From positions 62,001-126,000 of the forward strand of contig NZ_UCOB01000023.1 in the NCBI RefSeq assembly GCF_900474295.1: a stretch of DNA of 64,000 nt. Reading direction: 5' to 3'. Below the pieces are notes generated by a model that worked only from the letters and a program-made list of their open reading frames with translations, made no database searches and had not been told where the DNA came from. The position numbers and the translations under genes are program-made. The stretch's first letter is position 1. Every line of letters starts with the position of its first letter. Shown piece after piece: positions 18,004 through 27,261 of the stretch. This DNA is from Synechococcus sp. UW140. GTDB taxonomy: Bacteria > Cyanobacteriota > Cyanobacteriia > PCC-6307 > Cyanobiaceae.

Positions 18004-19116
18004 ATGGCTGGGAAGCCCAGGGTGACGATCGTGCTCGGCACCCGTCCCGAGGCCATCAAGCTTGCTCCGGTGATCCAGGAGTTTCAGGCCTGCCCACTGT
18101 TGGAGACCCGCGTTGTGCTGACGGGGCAGCATCGCGAGATGGTGACTCAGGTGATGGATTTGTTCGGTCTGCGTGCCGATCATGATCTCGATCTGATGGC
18201 CCCGCGTCAGACCCTCACCCATGTCACATGTGCGGCACTGCAGGGGTTGCGAGACGACTTTCAGGCCTACCCCCCCGCATTGGTGCTTGTACAGGGGGAC
18301 ACCACGACCGCCTTCGCGGCAGCCTTGGCCGCCTTCTATGAACAGATCCCTGTTGGCCACGTCGAGGCCGGCCTGCGCACCGACAACATTCTCGACCCGT
18401 TCCCGGAAGAGGCCAACCGCAGGTTGATTTCTCAGGTGGCCCAGCTTCATTTCGCACCCACTCAGCGCTCTGAACGGAACCTTGAGGCATCGGGCGTCGT
18501 GGGTCGGGTCTTGGTCACTGGAAACACCGTGATCGATGCCCTGTTGCGTATGGCTGAGCGTGCGCCTGAGCTCGATGACATGCCAATCGACTGGTCCACT
18601 CAGCGGGTGATCTTGGCGACCGTCCATCGCCGCGAAAACTGGGGTGACCGCTTGACGAGCATTGCCGAGGGCATGCTCAAGGTGCTCAACGCTCATCCCG
18701 ACACAGCTCTGCTGCTTCCGCTGCATCGCAACCCGACAGTGCGTGAACCGCTTCAAGCTCTGCTGGCTTCCCATCCTCGGGTAATCCTTGCCGAACCCCT
18801 GGATTACGACCGGCTCGTGGCGGCGATGAAAGGCTGCACCTTGTTGCTGACCGATTCAGGTGGTCTCCAGGAGGAAGCTCCCGCCCTGGGTAAGCCCGTG
18901 CTCGTGCTCCGTCGCACCACCGAGCGTCCAGAAGCAGTGGATTCCGGCACGGCGCGCCTTGTCGGCACCGATGCCGACACCATCGCGGCCGAGGCGTCGC
19001 TGTTGCTCAGCGACCCGCAGGCATACGACGCAATGGCCCGGGCTGTGAACCCCTTTGGTGATGGTCAGGCCAGTGCCAGGATCCTTGAGGCGGCCCGTGC
19101 CCTGCTCGCGGTCTGA
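18004..19116 (+). CDS. wecB: UDP-N-acetylglucosamine 2-epimerase (non-hydrolysing)
   Basis: This 370-residue GT-B fold enzyme interconverts UDP-GlcNAc and UDP-ManNAc for surface polysaccharide synthesis. Signature stretches are the N-terminal VLGTRPEAIKLAPVI, HVEAGLRTDN (about residue 120) and FPEEANRR. The late LLTDSGGLQEEAPALGKPVLVLR binds the UDP moiety. Length is typical. It diverges from pilT by 58 bases. The DUF1643 gene begins about 20 bases after its stop. Confidence 0.95.
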   Translation: MAGKPRVTIVLGTRPEAIKLAPVIQEFQACPLLETRVVLTGQHREMVTQVMDLFGLRADHDLDLMAPRQTLTHVTCAALQGLRDDFQAYPPALVLVQGDTTTAFAAALAAFYEQIPVGHVEAGLRTDNILDPFPEEANRRLISQVAQLHFAPTQRSERNLEASGVVGRVLVTGNTVIDALLRMAERAPELDDMPIDWSTQRVILATVHRRENWGDRLTSIAEGMLKVLNAHPDTALLLPLHRNPTVREPLQALLASHPRVILAEPLDYDRLVAAMKGCTLLLTDSGGLQEEAPALGKPVLVLRRTTERPEAVDSGTARLVGTDADTIAAEASLLLSDPQAYDAMARAVNPFGDGQASARILEAARALLAV

Positions 19117-19138
19117 GCCTCGGCCCTGCGCGACAGCC

Positions 19139-19744
19139 GTGGTTGGTCGTGCCGCTTTTAGTCGCTGCGGGCGTTATCGCTGGTTGCTGGAGCGGAGATG
19201 GCTCCCCCCCAATCAGATCACACCGGCTGGCCAAGGCCTGAACACCCTCATCTATTGCGGGCTTAATCCATCCCGGGCTGATGCCGGCAGCGATGACCCA
19301 ACGCTTCGTCGACTCTGCGGTTTTGCCCGTGGCTGGGGATACCAACGCTTGGTGGTGCTCAATCTGTTTGCCCTGGTGACGCCCTCTCCTGCGGCGCTGC
19401 GCCGTCACCCCTTTCCCATTGGAGCTGGGAATGATGCTGTGCTGGAGAGCTGGTTACAGCGCTGGAGCCTGACCGCCTCTGTGGACCTTTGGTTGGGCTG
19501 GGGAGCTCATGGCAGTTTCCAAGGTCGTGATCACTGGCTGCTGGAGCGCCTTGCCTCATGCGCTGCCCTGCGCCGCATTGGCGGCGCAGCTGCTGCCTTC
19601 TGCCTCGGTACAACCCAAGGAGGGCATCCCCGGCACCCTCTCTATCGCCCCGCTTCGGCCATGCCTCAAGCCTGGATTGGAGAGCCGCCGTGCCTGCTGG
19701 TGCAGCCTGGGGCCAAGGGTCCTGCTAGTACGGTTCGGCTATGA
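19139..19744 (+). CDS. DUF1643 family protein
   Basis: This protein of about 201 residues shows the DUF1643 pattern: a first segment RYRWLLERRW, then LIYCGLNPSRADAGSDDPTLRRLCGFARGWGY and LVVLNLFALVTPSP, with a later WLGWGAHG. No biochemical role is established for the family. I chose the GTG at 19139 because the longer frame starts inside wecB with unlikely Arg/Pro-rich sequence. The stop overlaps the next ATG by four bases (ATGA), which points to co-translation with the small downstream gene. Confidence 0.75.
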   Translation: MVGRAAFSRCGRYRWLLERRWLPPNQITPAGQGLNTLIYCGLNPSRADAGSDDPTLRRLCGFARGWGYQRLVVLNLFALVTPSPAALRRHPFPIGAGNDAVLESWLQRWSLTASVDLWLGWGAHGSFQGRDHWLLERLASCAALRRIGGAAAAFCLGTTQGGHPRHPLYRPASAMPQAWIGEPPCLLVQPGAKGPASTVRL

Positions 19745-19986
19745 CTCGCACACCGCGCCGTTACGCCGTCTCGCTCCATCTGATCGGTGGGCAGACCGAG
19801 AGGGTGCATTTCTCGACTCTGGAGCAGTTTCAGCAGTGGTATCAGGGATTGGTCAGTGCCGGAGCCGAGTCTGGATTTGTGAATGTGCCTCTAGGGGATT
19901 TGGAGGGGGAATATCTCGTGGTGCGACCGGACGCGGTGATCGGGCTCCGGGTAGAGCCGCAATTCACCTCCATCGATGACGCCTGA
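19741..19986 (+). CDS. Conserved hypothetical protein, 81 aa
   Basis: This small soluble protein begins MTRTPRRYAVSLHLIGGQTE and has beta-rich composition ending VVRPDAVIGLRVEPQF. I do not recognise a named family. The start overlaps the DUF1643 stop (ATGA), and the end overlaps the antiporter start by 11 bases, so it is embedded in a coupled three-gene unit. The alternating hydrophobic pattern (YAVSLHLI, EYLVVRPDAVIGLRV) suggests a small beta-barrel, possibly an accessory factor of the antiporter. That is inference from context alone. Confidence 0.7.
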   Translation: MTRTPRRYAVSLHLIGGQTERVHFSTLEQFQQWYQGLVSAGAESGFVNVPLGDLEGEYLVVRPDAVIGLRVEPQFTSIDDA

Positions 19987-21244
19987 GCGTTTGGGTTTGC
20001 TCTGGGGTGTCACGGTGTTCGCCGGGGCCTCAGCTCGTCTGCTGGCAGCCCTTTCGGGGTTACCAGGGGTGGTGCTGCTGCTGCTGTCCGGGCTGCTGAT
20101 CGGCCGTTCTGGCATGGGGCTTGTTGAACCCCTAGACCTTGGCCAGGGGCTGGCCACAGTGGTGGGTCTGCTGGTCAGCCTGGTGCTGTTCGACGGTGGC
20201 CTCAATCTGCGCCTTCCTGGCGACACGATTAAGGCCACGGTCCTGCGCATCTCGGTGATTCGGCTGTTGCTGTCACTTGGTGCGGGACTGCTGGCGGCCC
20301 ATTGGCTGGCGGGGCTGAACTGGTCGGTGGCGGCGGTCTACAGCGCCATCGTCCTGGCGACCGGTCCCACGGTGGTGACGCCATTGATCCAGCAGATTCG
20401 CCTCGCCTCACCCTTGGGGGATGTGCTCGAAGCCGAGGGTCTGGTGCTGGAACCGGTGGGAGCTGTTCTGGCCCTGTTGCTGCTGGAGCTTCTGCTTGGC
20501 AACCTTCACGGCTGGCGGGAGCTGGCCTTCGGTCTTCTGGCCCGTCTCGGTGGCGGCGTGCTGATCGGTCTTGCCGCTGGCTGGCTGCTGTCTGAGGGAC
20601 TGCGTCGTCTGCGGCCCGATCCCTCGGTGGGGCTTCGCCTGCAGATCACTCTTGGCGTTCTGTTCCTGATGTTCGGCACCTGTGAGTGGCTGTTGCCCGA
20701 GTCAGGGCTACCGGCTTCCGTGGCGGCGGGTGTGGTGGTGGGCCGTCGTCCCTCCACGCAGGCAGCTCAGCTCGATGAAGTAATCCGTGAACTGGCCCAG
20801 CTGGCGATCACCATGTTGTTCCCGCTGCTGGCGGCTGATGTGTCCTGGGCCGAGCTCAGCCCCCTGGGCTGGGGTGGGGTGAGCTGTGTGCTGGTGCTGA
20901 TGTTGGTGGTTCGCCCTGTAGCTGTCAGCGTGGCCACCATTGGCCTCCCTCTGGACTGGAGACAGCGTTTGTTTATGGGTTGGCTCGCGCCACGGGGCAT
21001 TGTCACGGCTGCGGTGGCGTCCTTGTTCGCGATCCGTCTGGAGCAGGCGGGTGTGCTTGGCGCCGGTCGGTTGCAGGGCCTGGTGTTTTTAACGATCCTG
21101 ATGACCGTTGGCCTGCAGGGTTTAACAGCCCAACCTTTGGCCAAGCTTCTGGGTCTGGTGGATCCTGATCCCGCGGAAGCGGCTGTGTCCGAATCAGAGG
21201 CAGCGGTTGAGTCGTTGCCGGTCGCAACTGATCCTGGCCAGTAG
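19976..21244 (+). CDS. Cation:proton antiporter (CPA1, NhaP-like)
   Basis: This 422-residue membrane protein has about 12 hydrophobic segments. Family hallmarks are the early [23 protein letters not shown] (about residue 70) and the ion-site region [44 protein letters not shown] (about residues 120-165). In other CPA1 proteins that last region holds an Asp-rich motif. A later [21 protein letters not shown] (about residue 338) is also typical. It probably exchanges Na+ or K+ for H+ across the plasma or thylakoid membrane. The soluble tail is short and acidic. The end overlaps gltX, which converges on it, by 51 bases. Confidence 0.88.
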   Translation: MTPERLGLLWGVTVFAGASARLLAALSGLPGVVLLLLSGLLIGRSGMGLVEPLDLGQGLATVVGLLVSLVLFDGGLNLRLPGDTIKATVLRISVIRLLLSLGAGLLAAHWLAGLNWSVAAVYSAIVLATGPTVVTPLIQQIRLASPLGDVLEAEGLVLEPVGAVLALLLLELLLGNLHGWRELAFGLLARLGGGVLIGLAAGWLLSEGLRRLRPDPSVGLRLQITLGVLFLMFGTCEWLLPESGLPASVAAGVVVGRRPSTQAAQLDEVIRELAQLAITMLFPLLAADVSWAELSPLGWGGVSCVLVLMLVVRPVAVSVATIGLPLDWRQRLFMGWLAPRGIVTAAVASLFAIRLEQAGVLGAGRLQGLVFLTILMTVGLQGLTAQPLAKLLGLVDPDPAEAAVSESEAAVESLPVATDPGQ

Positions 21245-22627
21245 GCTCCAGGTGGTCATCAGATCAGGTCCCTGGAGTCGCCCCAGCAGAGCCGCTCGCA
21301 GTGATTTCATCAGCACACCTTTTTTGACGCCGGCAGTTTTTGCTGCAGCTCCGATCATGTCCTGACCGCGAGCAACATCCATCCCGTCCCAAGGGGTGGC
21401 GTCAAGCAGAACGGTTAGAGCTTGAAGGGCATCGCGGGCCCCATTGCTCTCGATCTGAGCCACGGCGACGCTTTCCAAGGGTGGTTCATCGAAGAACGGC
21501 CTGGCTTGGTCAACCCCGTCGTTGAGAAGGGTGAGGGAGGGGCCGAGCAGCTCAGCCAGTGTGACTGCCCAGTTCCGGTCATCAGGCAGACTCCAGCCTT
21601 GGTCGTGCCAGAGCGGTATCAGTGACTCCAGCAGCTGATCACTGCTCCAGTTGTGCAGCACCTGGGCATTGAGCCAGTTGAGCTTGTCCCAGTCGAAGCG
21701 GGCTCCAGCCTTGTTGACGCGGTCAAAACTGAACGATGCGGCCGCTTCCTTCAGGGTGAAGCGCTCCTCCATGCCTTCTGGCACGGACCAGCCCAGCAGC
21801 GTCATGTAGTTGGCCAGGGCCTCCGCGTTGTATCCCATCGAGCGGAAATCATTGATCGAGGTGACACCATCCCGCTTGGATAGTTTGCGCCCCTCGGCAT
21901 TGAGGATGAGCGGTGCGTGGGCAAAAGTCGGCACTGGCAGGCCCATCGCCTCATAGAGCAGGAGTTGCTTGGCGGTGTTGGCGATGTGGTCTTCGCCACG
22001 GATCACATGGGAGATGGCCATGGATGCGTCGTCCACCACCACCACCAGGTTGTAGAGGGGGTCGCCGATCTGATCCGCAGGAGCGCGGCGCGCCACCACC
22101 ATGTCGCCACCGAGGTCCGCTCCACGCCAGCTCATCGGACCCCGCACTAGATCGTTCCAGCGGATTTCGGCGGAGTCATCGATACGGAATCGGATCACCG
22201 CTTCGCGGCCATCCGCCTGGAAAGCTGCTTCTTGCTCCGGAGTGAGGTTGCGGTGACGATTGTCGTAGCGAGGGGCTTGGTTGGACGCTTTCTGGGCCTC
22301 CCGCATGGCCTCCAGTTCGGACTCGCTGGCGTAGCAGCGATAGGCCAGGCCCTTGTCGAGCAGCGTCTGAATCGCGGCGCGGTGCTCGGCAACGCGCTCG
22401 CTCTGGATGATGGGTTCCTCGTCCCAGTCGACCCCAAGCCATTGCAGTCCTTCGAGGATGTTTTGCGTGAATTCTGGTTTGGAGCGCTCCTTGTCGGTGT
22501 CCTCAATCCGCAGCAGGAAGGAGCCTCCGTTGTGACGGGCAAACAGCCAATTGAAAACTGCGGTTCGAGCCGTACCGATGTGAAGTGTTCCGGTTGGGCT
22601 AGGAGCCAGACGAACGCGAACCGACAC
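21194..22627 (-). CDS. gltX: Glutamyl-tRNA synthetase
   Basis: This 477-residue class I synthetase charges tRNA-Glu, supplying both translation and the C5 pathway to tetrapyrroles (hemL is also in this window). The N-terminal [21 protein letters not shown] contains the HIGH signature. The KMSKS-equivalent KLSKRDG is at about residue 253, and the anticodon-binding helical domain fills the last 150 residues. Start and length are normal. tRNA-Asp lies 20 bases upstream on the same strand and may share its transcript. Confidence 0.97.
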   Translation of the reverse strand: MSVRVRLAPSPTGTLHIGTARTAVFNWLFARHNGGSFLLRIEDTDKERSKPEFTQNILEGLQWLGVDWDEEPIIQSERVAEHRAAIQTLLDKGLAYRCYASESELEAMREAQKASNQAPRYDNRHRNLTPEQEAAFQADGREAVIRFRIDDSAEIRWNDLVRGPMSWRGADLGGDMVVARRAPADQIGDPLYNLVVVVDDASMAISHVIRGEDHIANTAKQLLLYEAMGLPVPTFAHAPLILNAEGRKLSKRDGVTSINDFRSMGYNAEALANYMTLLGWSVPEGMEERFTLKEAAASFSFDRVNKAGARFDWDKLNWLNAQVLHNWSSDQLLESLIPLWHDQGWSLPDDRNWAVTLAELLGPSLTLLNDGVDQARPFFDEPPLESVAVAQIESNGARDALQALTVLLDATPWDGMDVARGQDMIGAAAKTAGVKKGVLMKSLRAALLGRLQGPDLMTTWSLLARISCDRQRLNRCL

Positions 22628-22647
22628 TGTGACGTGAGGCTTTGGAA

Positions 22648-22721
22648 CGGGACCGACGGGATTCGAACCCGCAACTTCCGCCGTGACAGGGCGGTGCTCT
22701 AACCGGTTGAACTACGGTCCC
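22648..22721 (-). tRNA. tRNA-Asp (anticodon GTC)
   Basis: The minus strand gives the acceptor pair GGGACCG/CGGTCCC and a D arm with GTTCAACCGGTTAGAGC. Anticodon stem CCGCC/GGCGG surrounds CTGTCAC (anticodon GTC). The T arm GCGGGTTCGAATCCCGT ends with discriminator G. CCA is not encoded. It sits just upstream of gltX. Confidence 0.96.
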
Positions 22722-22952
22722 AGGTGCACCCACTCAGGAGAATGATCTTCTGCGGTTGCCCTGTGTCGCTTGCACGACTTAGGCAGTATCAACCTCAGCC
22801 CTGCCCTCCGTCAACCAACTGCTTGAAACGGGCAAATTATGCAGGTCGCGGATGAAATCGCGTCTTTCCTTCATCTCTTGGAGGGGTTTGGGCGATTAGC
22901 TGAATTAATGGGTGGCAGTCAGAGGTTGCGATTTGAACGGCGCCACTCCGCC

Positions 22953-23834
22953 ATGATCACGCTTGATGCACTGCGCATGCTGGATACCACCTACTGGCTG
23001 AGGTCAGGGGAGAGAGCTTCACAGCGTCTGCACTGTTCTCAGAGCACGGTGTCGAGAAACAACATGGAGAGTCTGACCCTCTTCGGTCTTGCCATGGAGC
23101 GCGTGGATGGCGAGTGGCAGATGCATGGCGACGTCAATCTGTTGATGATGGAGCGCTTGGTTCATCAGAAAAAGCGCCTGCTTGGGGATTCCGTCTCTCC
23201 ACCGCTCAGGGTTGAAGCCAATTTCTGGGCGGCACCCTCTCTTTTGGAGCCCATCCCGAAACATTGGGAGGGTGGTACTTGGGATCATGTGGGCATGGAG
23301 CGGCCACTACAGCTCTTGCGTGAGCGTGTGATCGATGCCTGGATCGCCAGTTACCAACCAGATCTGCCGAACAGGGATCCCGATCTGTGTGTGATCGATC
23401 TCTGCCGATCTCCTGTGCACCTGGTGGCTGCTGTTGATCATCCCCTGGCTGGATGCGGACCACTTTCGGCGTCGGATCTCGATCCGTTTCCCAGTCTTGG
23501 CTTGCCATCAGGCATGTTTCCACAGACTGAGGCGATCCTGCGGGGCCATGGCCTATGGCAGACCCGGGTACGCATGAAGCGCTACCGCCCAGAGCTTTGG
23601 CATGGGCGAACTGAGGATCAGGTCACGTTGACCTATGCCACCTGTATCGCTTTGGAGGTGATGCCAGGCTTGGTTCCTCTGGATTTCAACCTCGGCCTGA
23701 TCAGCGGTGAATCTCTAGTTGTTCGCCGTGATCTCCTGGAGGAAGTGGTGATTCAGGATCTTCTCCAGCTGCTCATACACCGTTGCGAACTGCTTGCAGA
23801 AGACTTCCCTGAGCTGGAGATGGCTCTCACTTGA
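22953..23834 (+). CDS. LysR-like transcriptional regulator (divergent)
   Basis: This protein is about 293 residues from the chosen ATG (MITLDALRMLDTTYWLRSGE). The first 60 residues fit a winged helix with LHCSQSTVSRNNMESL as the recognition helix region, echoing the LysR SQPAVSR pattern. The remainder resembles a periplasmic-binding-like effector domain (DLCVIDLCRSPVHLVAAVDHPLAG; FPSLGLPSGMFPQTEAIL). An upstream ATG at 22839 would add 38 residues unlike the family. Effector and targets are unknown. It stands alone, divergent from tRNA-Asp and convergent with PSHCP. Confidence 0.65.
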   Translation: MITLDALRMLDTTYWLRSGERASQRLHCSQSTVSRNNMESLTLFGLAMERVDGEWQMHGDVNLLMMERLVHQKKRLLGDSVSPPLRVEANFWAAPSLLEPIPKHWEGGTWDHVGMERPLQLLRERVIDAWIASYQPDLPNRDPDLCVIDLCRSPVHLVAAVDHPLAGCGPLSASDLDPFPSLGLPSGMFPQTEAILRGHGLWQTRVRMKRYRPELWHGRTEDQVTLTYATCIALEVMPGLVPLDFNLGLISGESLVVRRDLLEEVVIQDLLQLLIHRCELLAEDFPELEMALT

Positions 23835-23841
23835 TGAGCAA

Positions 23842-23870
23842 TTAAAAAAGCCCCGCCTGAGGCGGAGCTT
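23842..23870 (-). terminator. Intrinsic terminator after the PSHCP gene
   Basis: On the minus strand, AAGCTCCGCC and GGCGGGGCTT form a ten-pair stem (one U-G) around a UCA loop, followed by a TTTTTT tract. It lies 30 bases past the PSHCP stop and also just after the facing LysR-like gene. Confidence 0.88.
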
Positions 23871-23900
23871 CGGGGATAGAAATGACCATGACGTTGATCG

Positions 23901-24089
23901 TCAGGGACGGAATCCAGCTGGTTCAATCAGGCGCACCTGATTCCCCCGAGCTGTGAACTCTCGGCCTTGATCGCTTTGTACCACGACACGACCACCAGAT
24001 TTGACGCGGATCACTCGTGCACGAACCCAGCCAAGGGCGGCTGATTCGAGCACCTTCACGACGTCACCAGGTTGAAGATCCAACTCCAT
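23901..24089 (-). CDS. Hyperconserved picocyanobacterial protein PSHCP
   Basis: This is a 62-residue basic protein starting MELDLQPGDVVKVLESAALG and ending NQVRLIEPAGFRP. From memory this matches the protein reported as essentially invariant across Prochlorococcus and marine Synechococcus and missing elsewhere. It was described as associated with the ribosome, with an SH3-like fold and tRNA binding. The alternating hydrophobic/basic strands (WVRARVIRVKSGGRVVVQSD) fit a KOW/SH3-type barrel. The frame is open further upstream, but those residues overlap the tRNA-Trp gene, so this ATG is preferred. It follows rplS and tRNA-Trp on the same strand and has its own terminator. Confidence 0.88.
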   Translation of the reverse strand: MELDLQPGDVVKVLESAALGWVRARVIRVKSGGRVVVQSDQGREFTARGNQVRLIEPAGFRP

Positions 24090-24125
24090 GCTCGAACTCA
24101 GGAAACTGCATGAGGGGGCATCGGA

Positions 24126-24198
24126 CGCGCCGTGGAGGACTCGAACCCCCGACATCAGGTTTTGGAGACCTGCGTTCTACCAACTGAACTAACGGCGC
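24126..24198 (-). tRNA. tRNA-Trp (anticodon CCA)
   Basis: The minus strand forms acceptor GCGCCGT/ACGGCGC and a D arm with GTTCAGTTGGTAGAAC. Anticodon stem CAGGT/ACCTG encloses CTCCAAA (anticodon CCA). The T arm TCGGGGGTTCGAGTCCTCC ends in discriminator G. It lies between rplS and PSHCP. Confidence 0.96.
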
Positions 24199-24201
24199 AA
24201 G

Positions 24202-24224
24202 GCGATGGACCCCTCGACCATCGC
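24202..24224. other. Hairpin between rplS and tRNA-Trp
   Basis: GCGATGG and CCATCGC form a seven-pair perfect stem around a nine-base loop (ACCCCTCGA), three bases from the mature tRNA-Trp 5' end. No T-tract follows on the minus strand, so it is more likely a processing or attenuation structure than a terminator. Confidence 0.5.
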
Positions 24225-24261
24225 AAAACAATGGTTTTTAGACGGTAATGAAGCGAAAGCC

Positions 24262-24735
24262 TCAGCGGTCGAAGCGCTGCTTCACCCGAGTGGCCTTGCC
24301 CACCCGGTCCCGCAGATAGAAAAGCTTCGCCCTGCGCACTTTACCGCGACGCTCAACCTTAATGGAGGCGACTTGCGGACTATGGACCATAAAGACCCTC
24401 TCCACACCGATTCCTTGGAAGATGCGTCGAACGGTGATGGTGGCGTTGATGCCTCCGTGGCGCTTGGCAATCACAACCCCTTCATAGGGCTGCACTCGCT
24501 CCTTGTTGCCTTCGCTAATGCGAACGCCCACCTTGACGGTGTCTCCGACATAAATGTCGGGGAGCTCGGATTTCTGCTGACCGGCTTCGAATTCCCTGAT
24601 CAGTTCTTGGGCGCTCAGCTTCACGGTCGATGCACTGCCAGTCTCCTTGGCAGGAGCATCGGCGACAGCTACATCACTGCTGGCCACGTCTGTGGCTTCT
24701 TCCTGTACGGAAGTCTCTTTCGGATCCGCTGCCAT
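24262..24735 (-). CDS. rplS: 50S ribosomal protein L19 with N-terminal extension
   Basis: This 157-residue protein has the L19 core from [20 protein letters not shown] through [19 protein letters not shown], which helps form the 30S-50S bridge. The first 40 residues are acidic and rich in Ala, Ser, Glu and Asp ([20 protein letters not shown]), an extension absent in typical L19 of about 115 residues. It starts a likely transcript with tRNA-Trp and PSHCP. Confidence 0.96.
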   Translation of the reverse strand: MAADPKETSVQEEATDVASSDVAVADAPAKETGSASTVKLSAQELIREFEAGQQKSELPDIYVGDTVKVGVRISEGNKERVQPYEGVVIAKRHGGINATITVRRIFQGIGVERVFMVHSPQVASIKVERRGKVRRAKLFYLRDRVGKATRVKQRFDR

Positions 24736-24768
24736 CCCAGCTCCGGGTAATCACGCCAAACAACCAGC

Positions 24769-25083
24769 TTACCCCTTCGCCCTCCCTTCGAAGGAGTTCT
24801 CCTGGCGGGGCGTCCGCCATTGATTCCAGAGCATCGTGCTGCCGGTGATCAGCATCCAGAGCAGTCCCAGCCCGTTGAGCAGCACCATCACAGGCTCGAG
24901 CTGAGGGCCGAGCCACTCACCGTCGTGGAGTGTCATCAGCCAATGCACCTGATCGCGCTCCATCCCTCCCCAGTCTTTGGCCAATCGATAGGCAATGCCT
25001 GTGATCACGGTGAGCAGGAGAGGCAACACCACAAAGGGTGCAACCCATCGATGCAGCTGGCGGATCCGTCGCAGCCACGCCAT
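24769..25083 (-). CDS. Small PepSY-associated membrane protein
   Basis: This protein of about 104 residues has two membrane helices (about 13-32 and 66-85). The N-terminus [21 protein letters not shown] is the conserved first helix of PepSY-associated transmembrane proteins. The second helix ends at MLWNQWRT. It lacks the long periplasmic PepSY domain, so it is a minimal two-helix version. A His in the first helix could bind haem, as proposed for larger relatives, but this is inference. It precedes rplS by 33 bases on the same strand and is divergent from map. Confidence 0.75.
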   Translation of the reverse strand: MAWLRRIRQLHRWVAPFVVLPLLLTVITGIAYRLAKDWGGMERDQVHWLMTLHDGEWLGPQLEPVMVLLNGLGLLWMLITGSTMLWNQWRTPRQENSFEGRAKG

Positions 25084-25196
25084 CAACTCTCACAGATCCT
25101 GCAGCTATTGATAGCGTGAATTCAGGATCGTCGAGATTGCACCGCCCATCACGACTCGCCTGCCGCGACATCCCAGTCACCTTCTCGAGCGCCTCG

Positions 25197-26036
25197 ATGA
25201 ATCTGTTTGCTGACCTTCTGGCTGCCTCCAACAGTGCCAAGGCCACATCCACCGGCCCCCGCATTCAGCAGCGTCGCGGGGTGGAGGTGAAATCCTCCCG
25301 GGAGCTCAAAATCATGGCTGAGGCGAGCCGGATCGTGGCCACGGTGTTACGCGAAATCATGGGGGCTGTTCAGCCCGGCCAGACCACGGGTGATTTGGAT
25401 GCCATTGCTGAACGCCGCATCCGTGAAATGGGAGCCACTCCCAGTTTCAAGGGCTATCACGGTTTTCCGGCCAGCATCTGCGCCAGCATCAATAACGAAG
25501 TGGTGCATGGCATTCCCAGCGCCAAGAGGGTGATTCACAAAGGTGACCTCTTGAAGGTCGACACCGGCGCCTATTTCGACGGTTATCACGGTGATAGTTG
25601 CGTCACCATCTGTGTTGGCGATGCTCCCGAAGAGGCTCAGAACCTCAGCCGAGTGGCCCGTGAGTCTTTGATGGCTGGTCTCGCCAAGATCAAGGCTGGA
25701 AACACGCTGCTCGATATCGCTGGCGCTGTGGAAGATCACGTGCTGGCCAATGGCTACAGCGTGGTGGAGGACTACACCGGTCATGGCGTGGGCCGCAATC
25801 TCCATGAAGAGCCCTCTGTCTTCAATTTCCGTACTGATGACCTCCCCAATCTCACCCTGCGACCAGGGATGACCTTGGCGGTGGAGCCGATCCTGAATGC
25901 GGGCAGCAAGCAGTGCCGAACCCTCAAGGACCGCTGGACCGTTGTCACCCGGGATGGAAGCCTCTCGGCTCAGTGGGAGCACACCATCGTGGTGACGTCC
26001 GATGGCTGCGACATCCTCACGGATCGGGGCGACTGA
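25197..26036 (+). CDS. map: Type I methionine aminopeptidase
   Basis: This 279-residue metallopeptidase removes N-terminal Met. Metal ligands are visible in order: Asp in [17 protein letters not shown] (two Asp, about residues 123 and 134), His in [13 protein letters not shown] (about 197), Glu in LAVEPILN (about 230) and Glu in QWEHTIVV (about 261). The long N-terminus (about 30 residues before SSRELKIM) is not a zinc-finger linker. The chosen ATG is [11 protein letters not shown]. The longer open frame begins inside the divergent PepSY-like gene. The end overlaps the SDR gene by 20 bases. Confidence 0.93.
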   Translation: MNLFADLLAASNSAKATSTGPRIQQRRGVEVKSSRELKIMAEASRIVATVLREIMGAVQPGQTTGDLDAIAERRIREMGATPSFKGYHGFPASICASINNEVVHGIPSAKRVIHKGDLLKVDTGAYFDGYHGDSCVTICVGDAPEEAQNLSRVARESLMAGLAKIKAGNTLLDIAGAVEDHVLANGYSVVEDYTGHGVGRNLHEEPSVFNFRTDDLPNLTLRPGMTLAVEPILNAGSKQCRTLKDRWTVVTRDGSLSAQWEHTIVVTSDGCDILTDRGD

Positions 26037-26769
26037 ATAATCTGCTGTAGAGCGCTCGCCCCAGTTCGTTCACAGGCATCAGCACATACGTGAACGGATT
26101 GGGCGTGACGATGATCAGGTTCAGGCCCAGATTGGCTTGGCTCAGGACCTGCCTGGCGACCCAATCCGCCGTCATGATTCCGACCGGGTTGAGATTGGAT
26201 TTGAACGGTCCAAGCACAAGCTTGCGCAGGCGCAGCTGACGCTGTTCAGCCTTGCTGCGTTGGCTCCAGCGCAGGCTGACCAGCTGGCCGATCAAACGTT
26301 TGCTCAATTCGTAGCCAGGGCTTAGCGCGGGCTGGACCTCTGCTTCCGATGTGTTCACCCAGAGTTCTTTTGGCCCCCCATCGCAGCCAGCCTCAGTGGC
26401 AATGGCCTCGAAGCGGTTGATCAGTCGCCAGCTGCTCAGGGCATTGATGGTGAGGGCCTGGGTGATCGTCTCGCTGCGCTGGTCTCCTCCAGGATTGATG
26501 CCGTGGTTCAGCACAAGCACATCAAGGGTTTTCAGCACAGGATCCAGCTCGGACTCCTGCTCACATGTCCATTGCCTCCATTCCTGCGGAGCATGGTCTG
26601 GTTCGCTGTGCTCGGGCCGAGGGCCATGGCTGAGACCGACCACCACGGCGCCCCTCAGCAGAAACTGCCGGCAGAGAGCCTGTCCTAAGGCGCCTCGCAC
26701 ACCAGTGATTCCGATCCGGCGTCCTTGCCAGTGATTGCCGGATGGGGACGATGCAGTGGTCTCAGGCAC
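26017..26769 (-). CDS. Short-chain dehydrogenase/reductase
   Basis: This protein of 250 residues has the cofactor loop [12 protein letters not shown] near the start. [14 protein letters not shown] corresponds to the NNAG strand, and [20 protein letters not shown] carries Ser and the Tyr-x-x-x-Lys catalytic pair (about residue 160). The C-terminus is hydrophobic ([19 protein letters not shown]) and may associate with membrane. I prefer a GTG start because AGGAGAG lies six bases upstream. ATGs further up lack such a site. The substrate cannot be inferred. It is convergent with map and divergent from the next gene. Confidence 0.75.
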   Translation of the reverse strand: MPETTASSPSGNHWQGRRIGITGVRGALGQALCRQFLLRGAVVVGLSHGPRPEHSEPDHAPQEWRQWTCEQESELDPVLKTLDVLVLNHGINPGGDQRSETITQALTINALSSWRLINRFEAIATEAGCDGGPKELWVNTSEAEVQPALSPGYELSKRLIGQLVSLRWSQRSKAEQRQLRLRKLVLGPFKSNLNPVGIMTADWVARQVLSQANLGLNLIIVTPNPFTYVLMPVNELGRALYSRLFSRPDP

Positions 26770-26787
26770 CGTGCGCTCTCCTGGGGC

Positions 26788-27234
26788 ATGGATGTGGGCC
26801 ATCCCACCAGCTTGGGGCATCCTGAAGAGAAACACGCGCGGCCTTTGATCAGTCCAGCCGATGCAGCTCAGCTCGCCCTGTTCGCTCCCTATTGCGGTGG
26901 GCTTCAGAACGAGCAGGCTTTGCGACAGGTGTTGCCGCTGCTCTCCCGGGGCCGGCTTGAGGGGGCGCGCTCACTGGGCGAGGGGAAAGGGCATGCTTTT
27001 CTGCTCTGCTGGGAGCCGGTGCGAGCTCCGCTCACCCCGGCTCACTGCACGCTCAGCTTCCCCAGGGAAGCTTCTCTGCACTACACATTTGATGTACCAG
27101 GTCACCAACTGGTGGAGTGGTTGATGCATGCCGAAGCTGAGGCCAGTGTGGCTGATCTGCCTGACCGCTTTTGGCAATGGCTTCTGCTGGAACAGACCCC
27201 AACCGGATCGCTCGGGGAAGGCCCGTTACATTGA
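26788..27234 (+). CDS. Conserved hypothetical protein, ~148 aa
   Basis: The reliable part begins at LISPADAAQLALFAPYCGGL and runs through LEGARSLGEGKGHAFLLCWE to a C-terminal QWLLLEQTPTG. I do not recognise a family. There is no signal peptide or membrane helix. The start is uncertain: an ATG at 26788 overlaps the divergent SDR's upstream region, while a TTG at 26845 would begin exactly at the conserved-looking segment. It is followed 27 bases later by the DRTGG-domain gene on the same strand. Confidence 0.6.
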   Translation: MDVGHPTSLGHPEEKHARPLISPADAAQLALFAPYCGGLQNEQALRQVLPLLSRGRLEGARSLGEGKGHAFLLCWEPVRAPLTPAHCTLSFPREASLHYTFDVPGHQLVEWLMHAEAEASVADLPDRFWQWLLLEQTPTGSLGEGPLH

Positions 27235-27261
27235 TCCTCTGAAAGGCCTGCGGAGCCGTTG

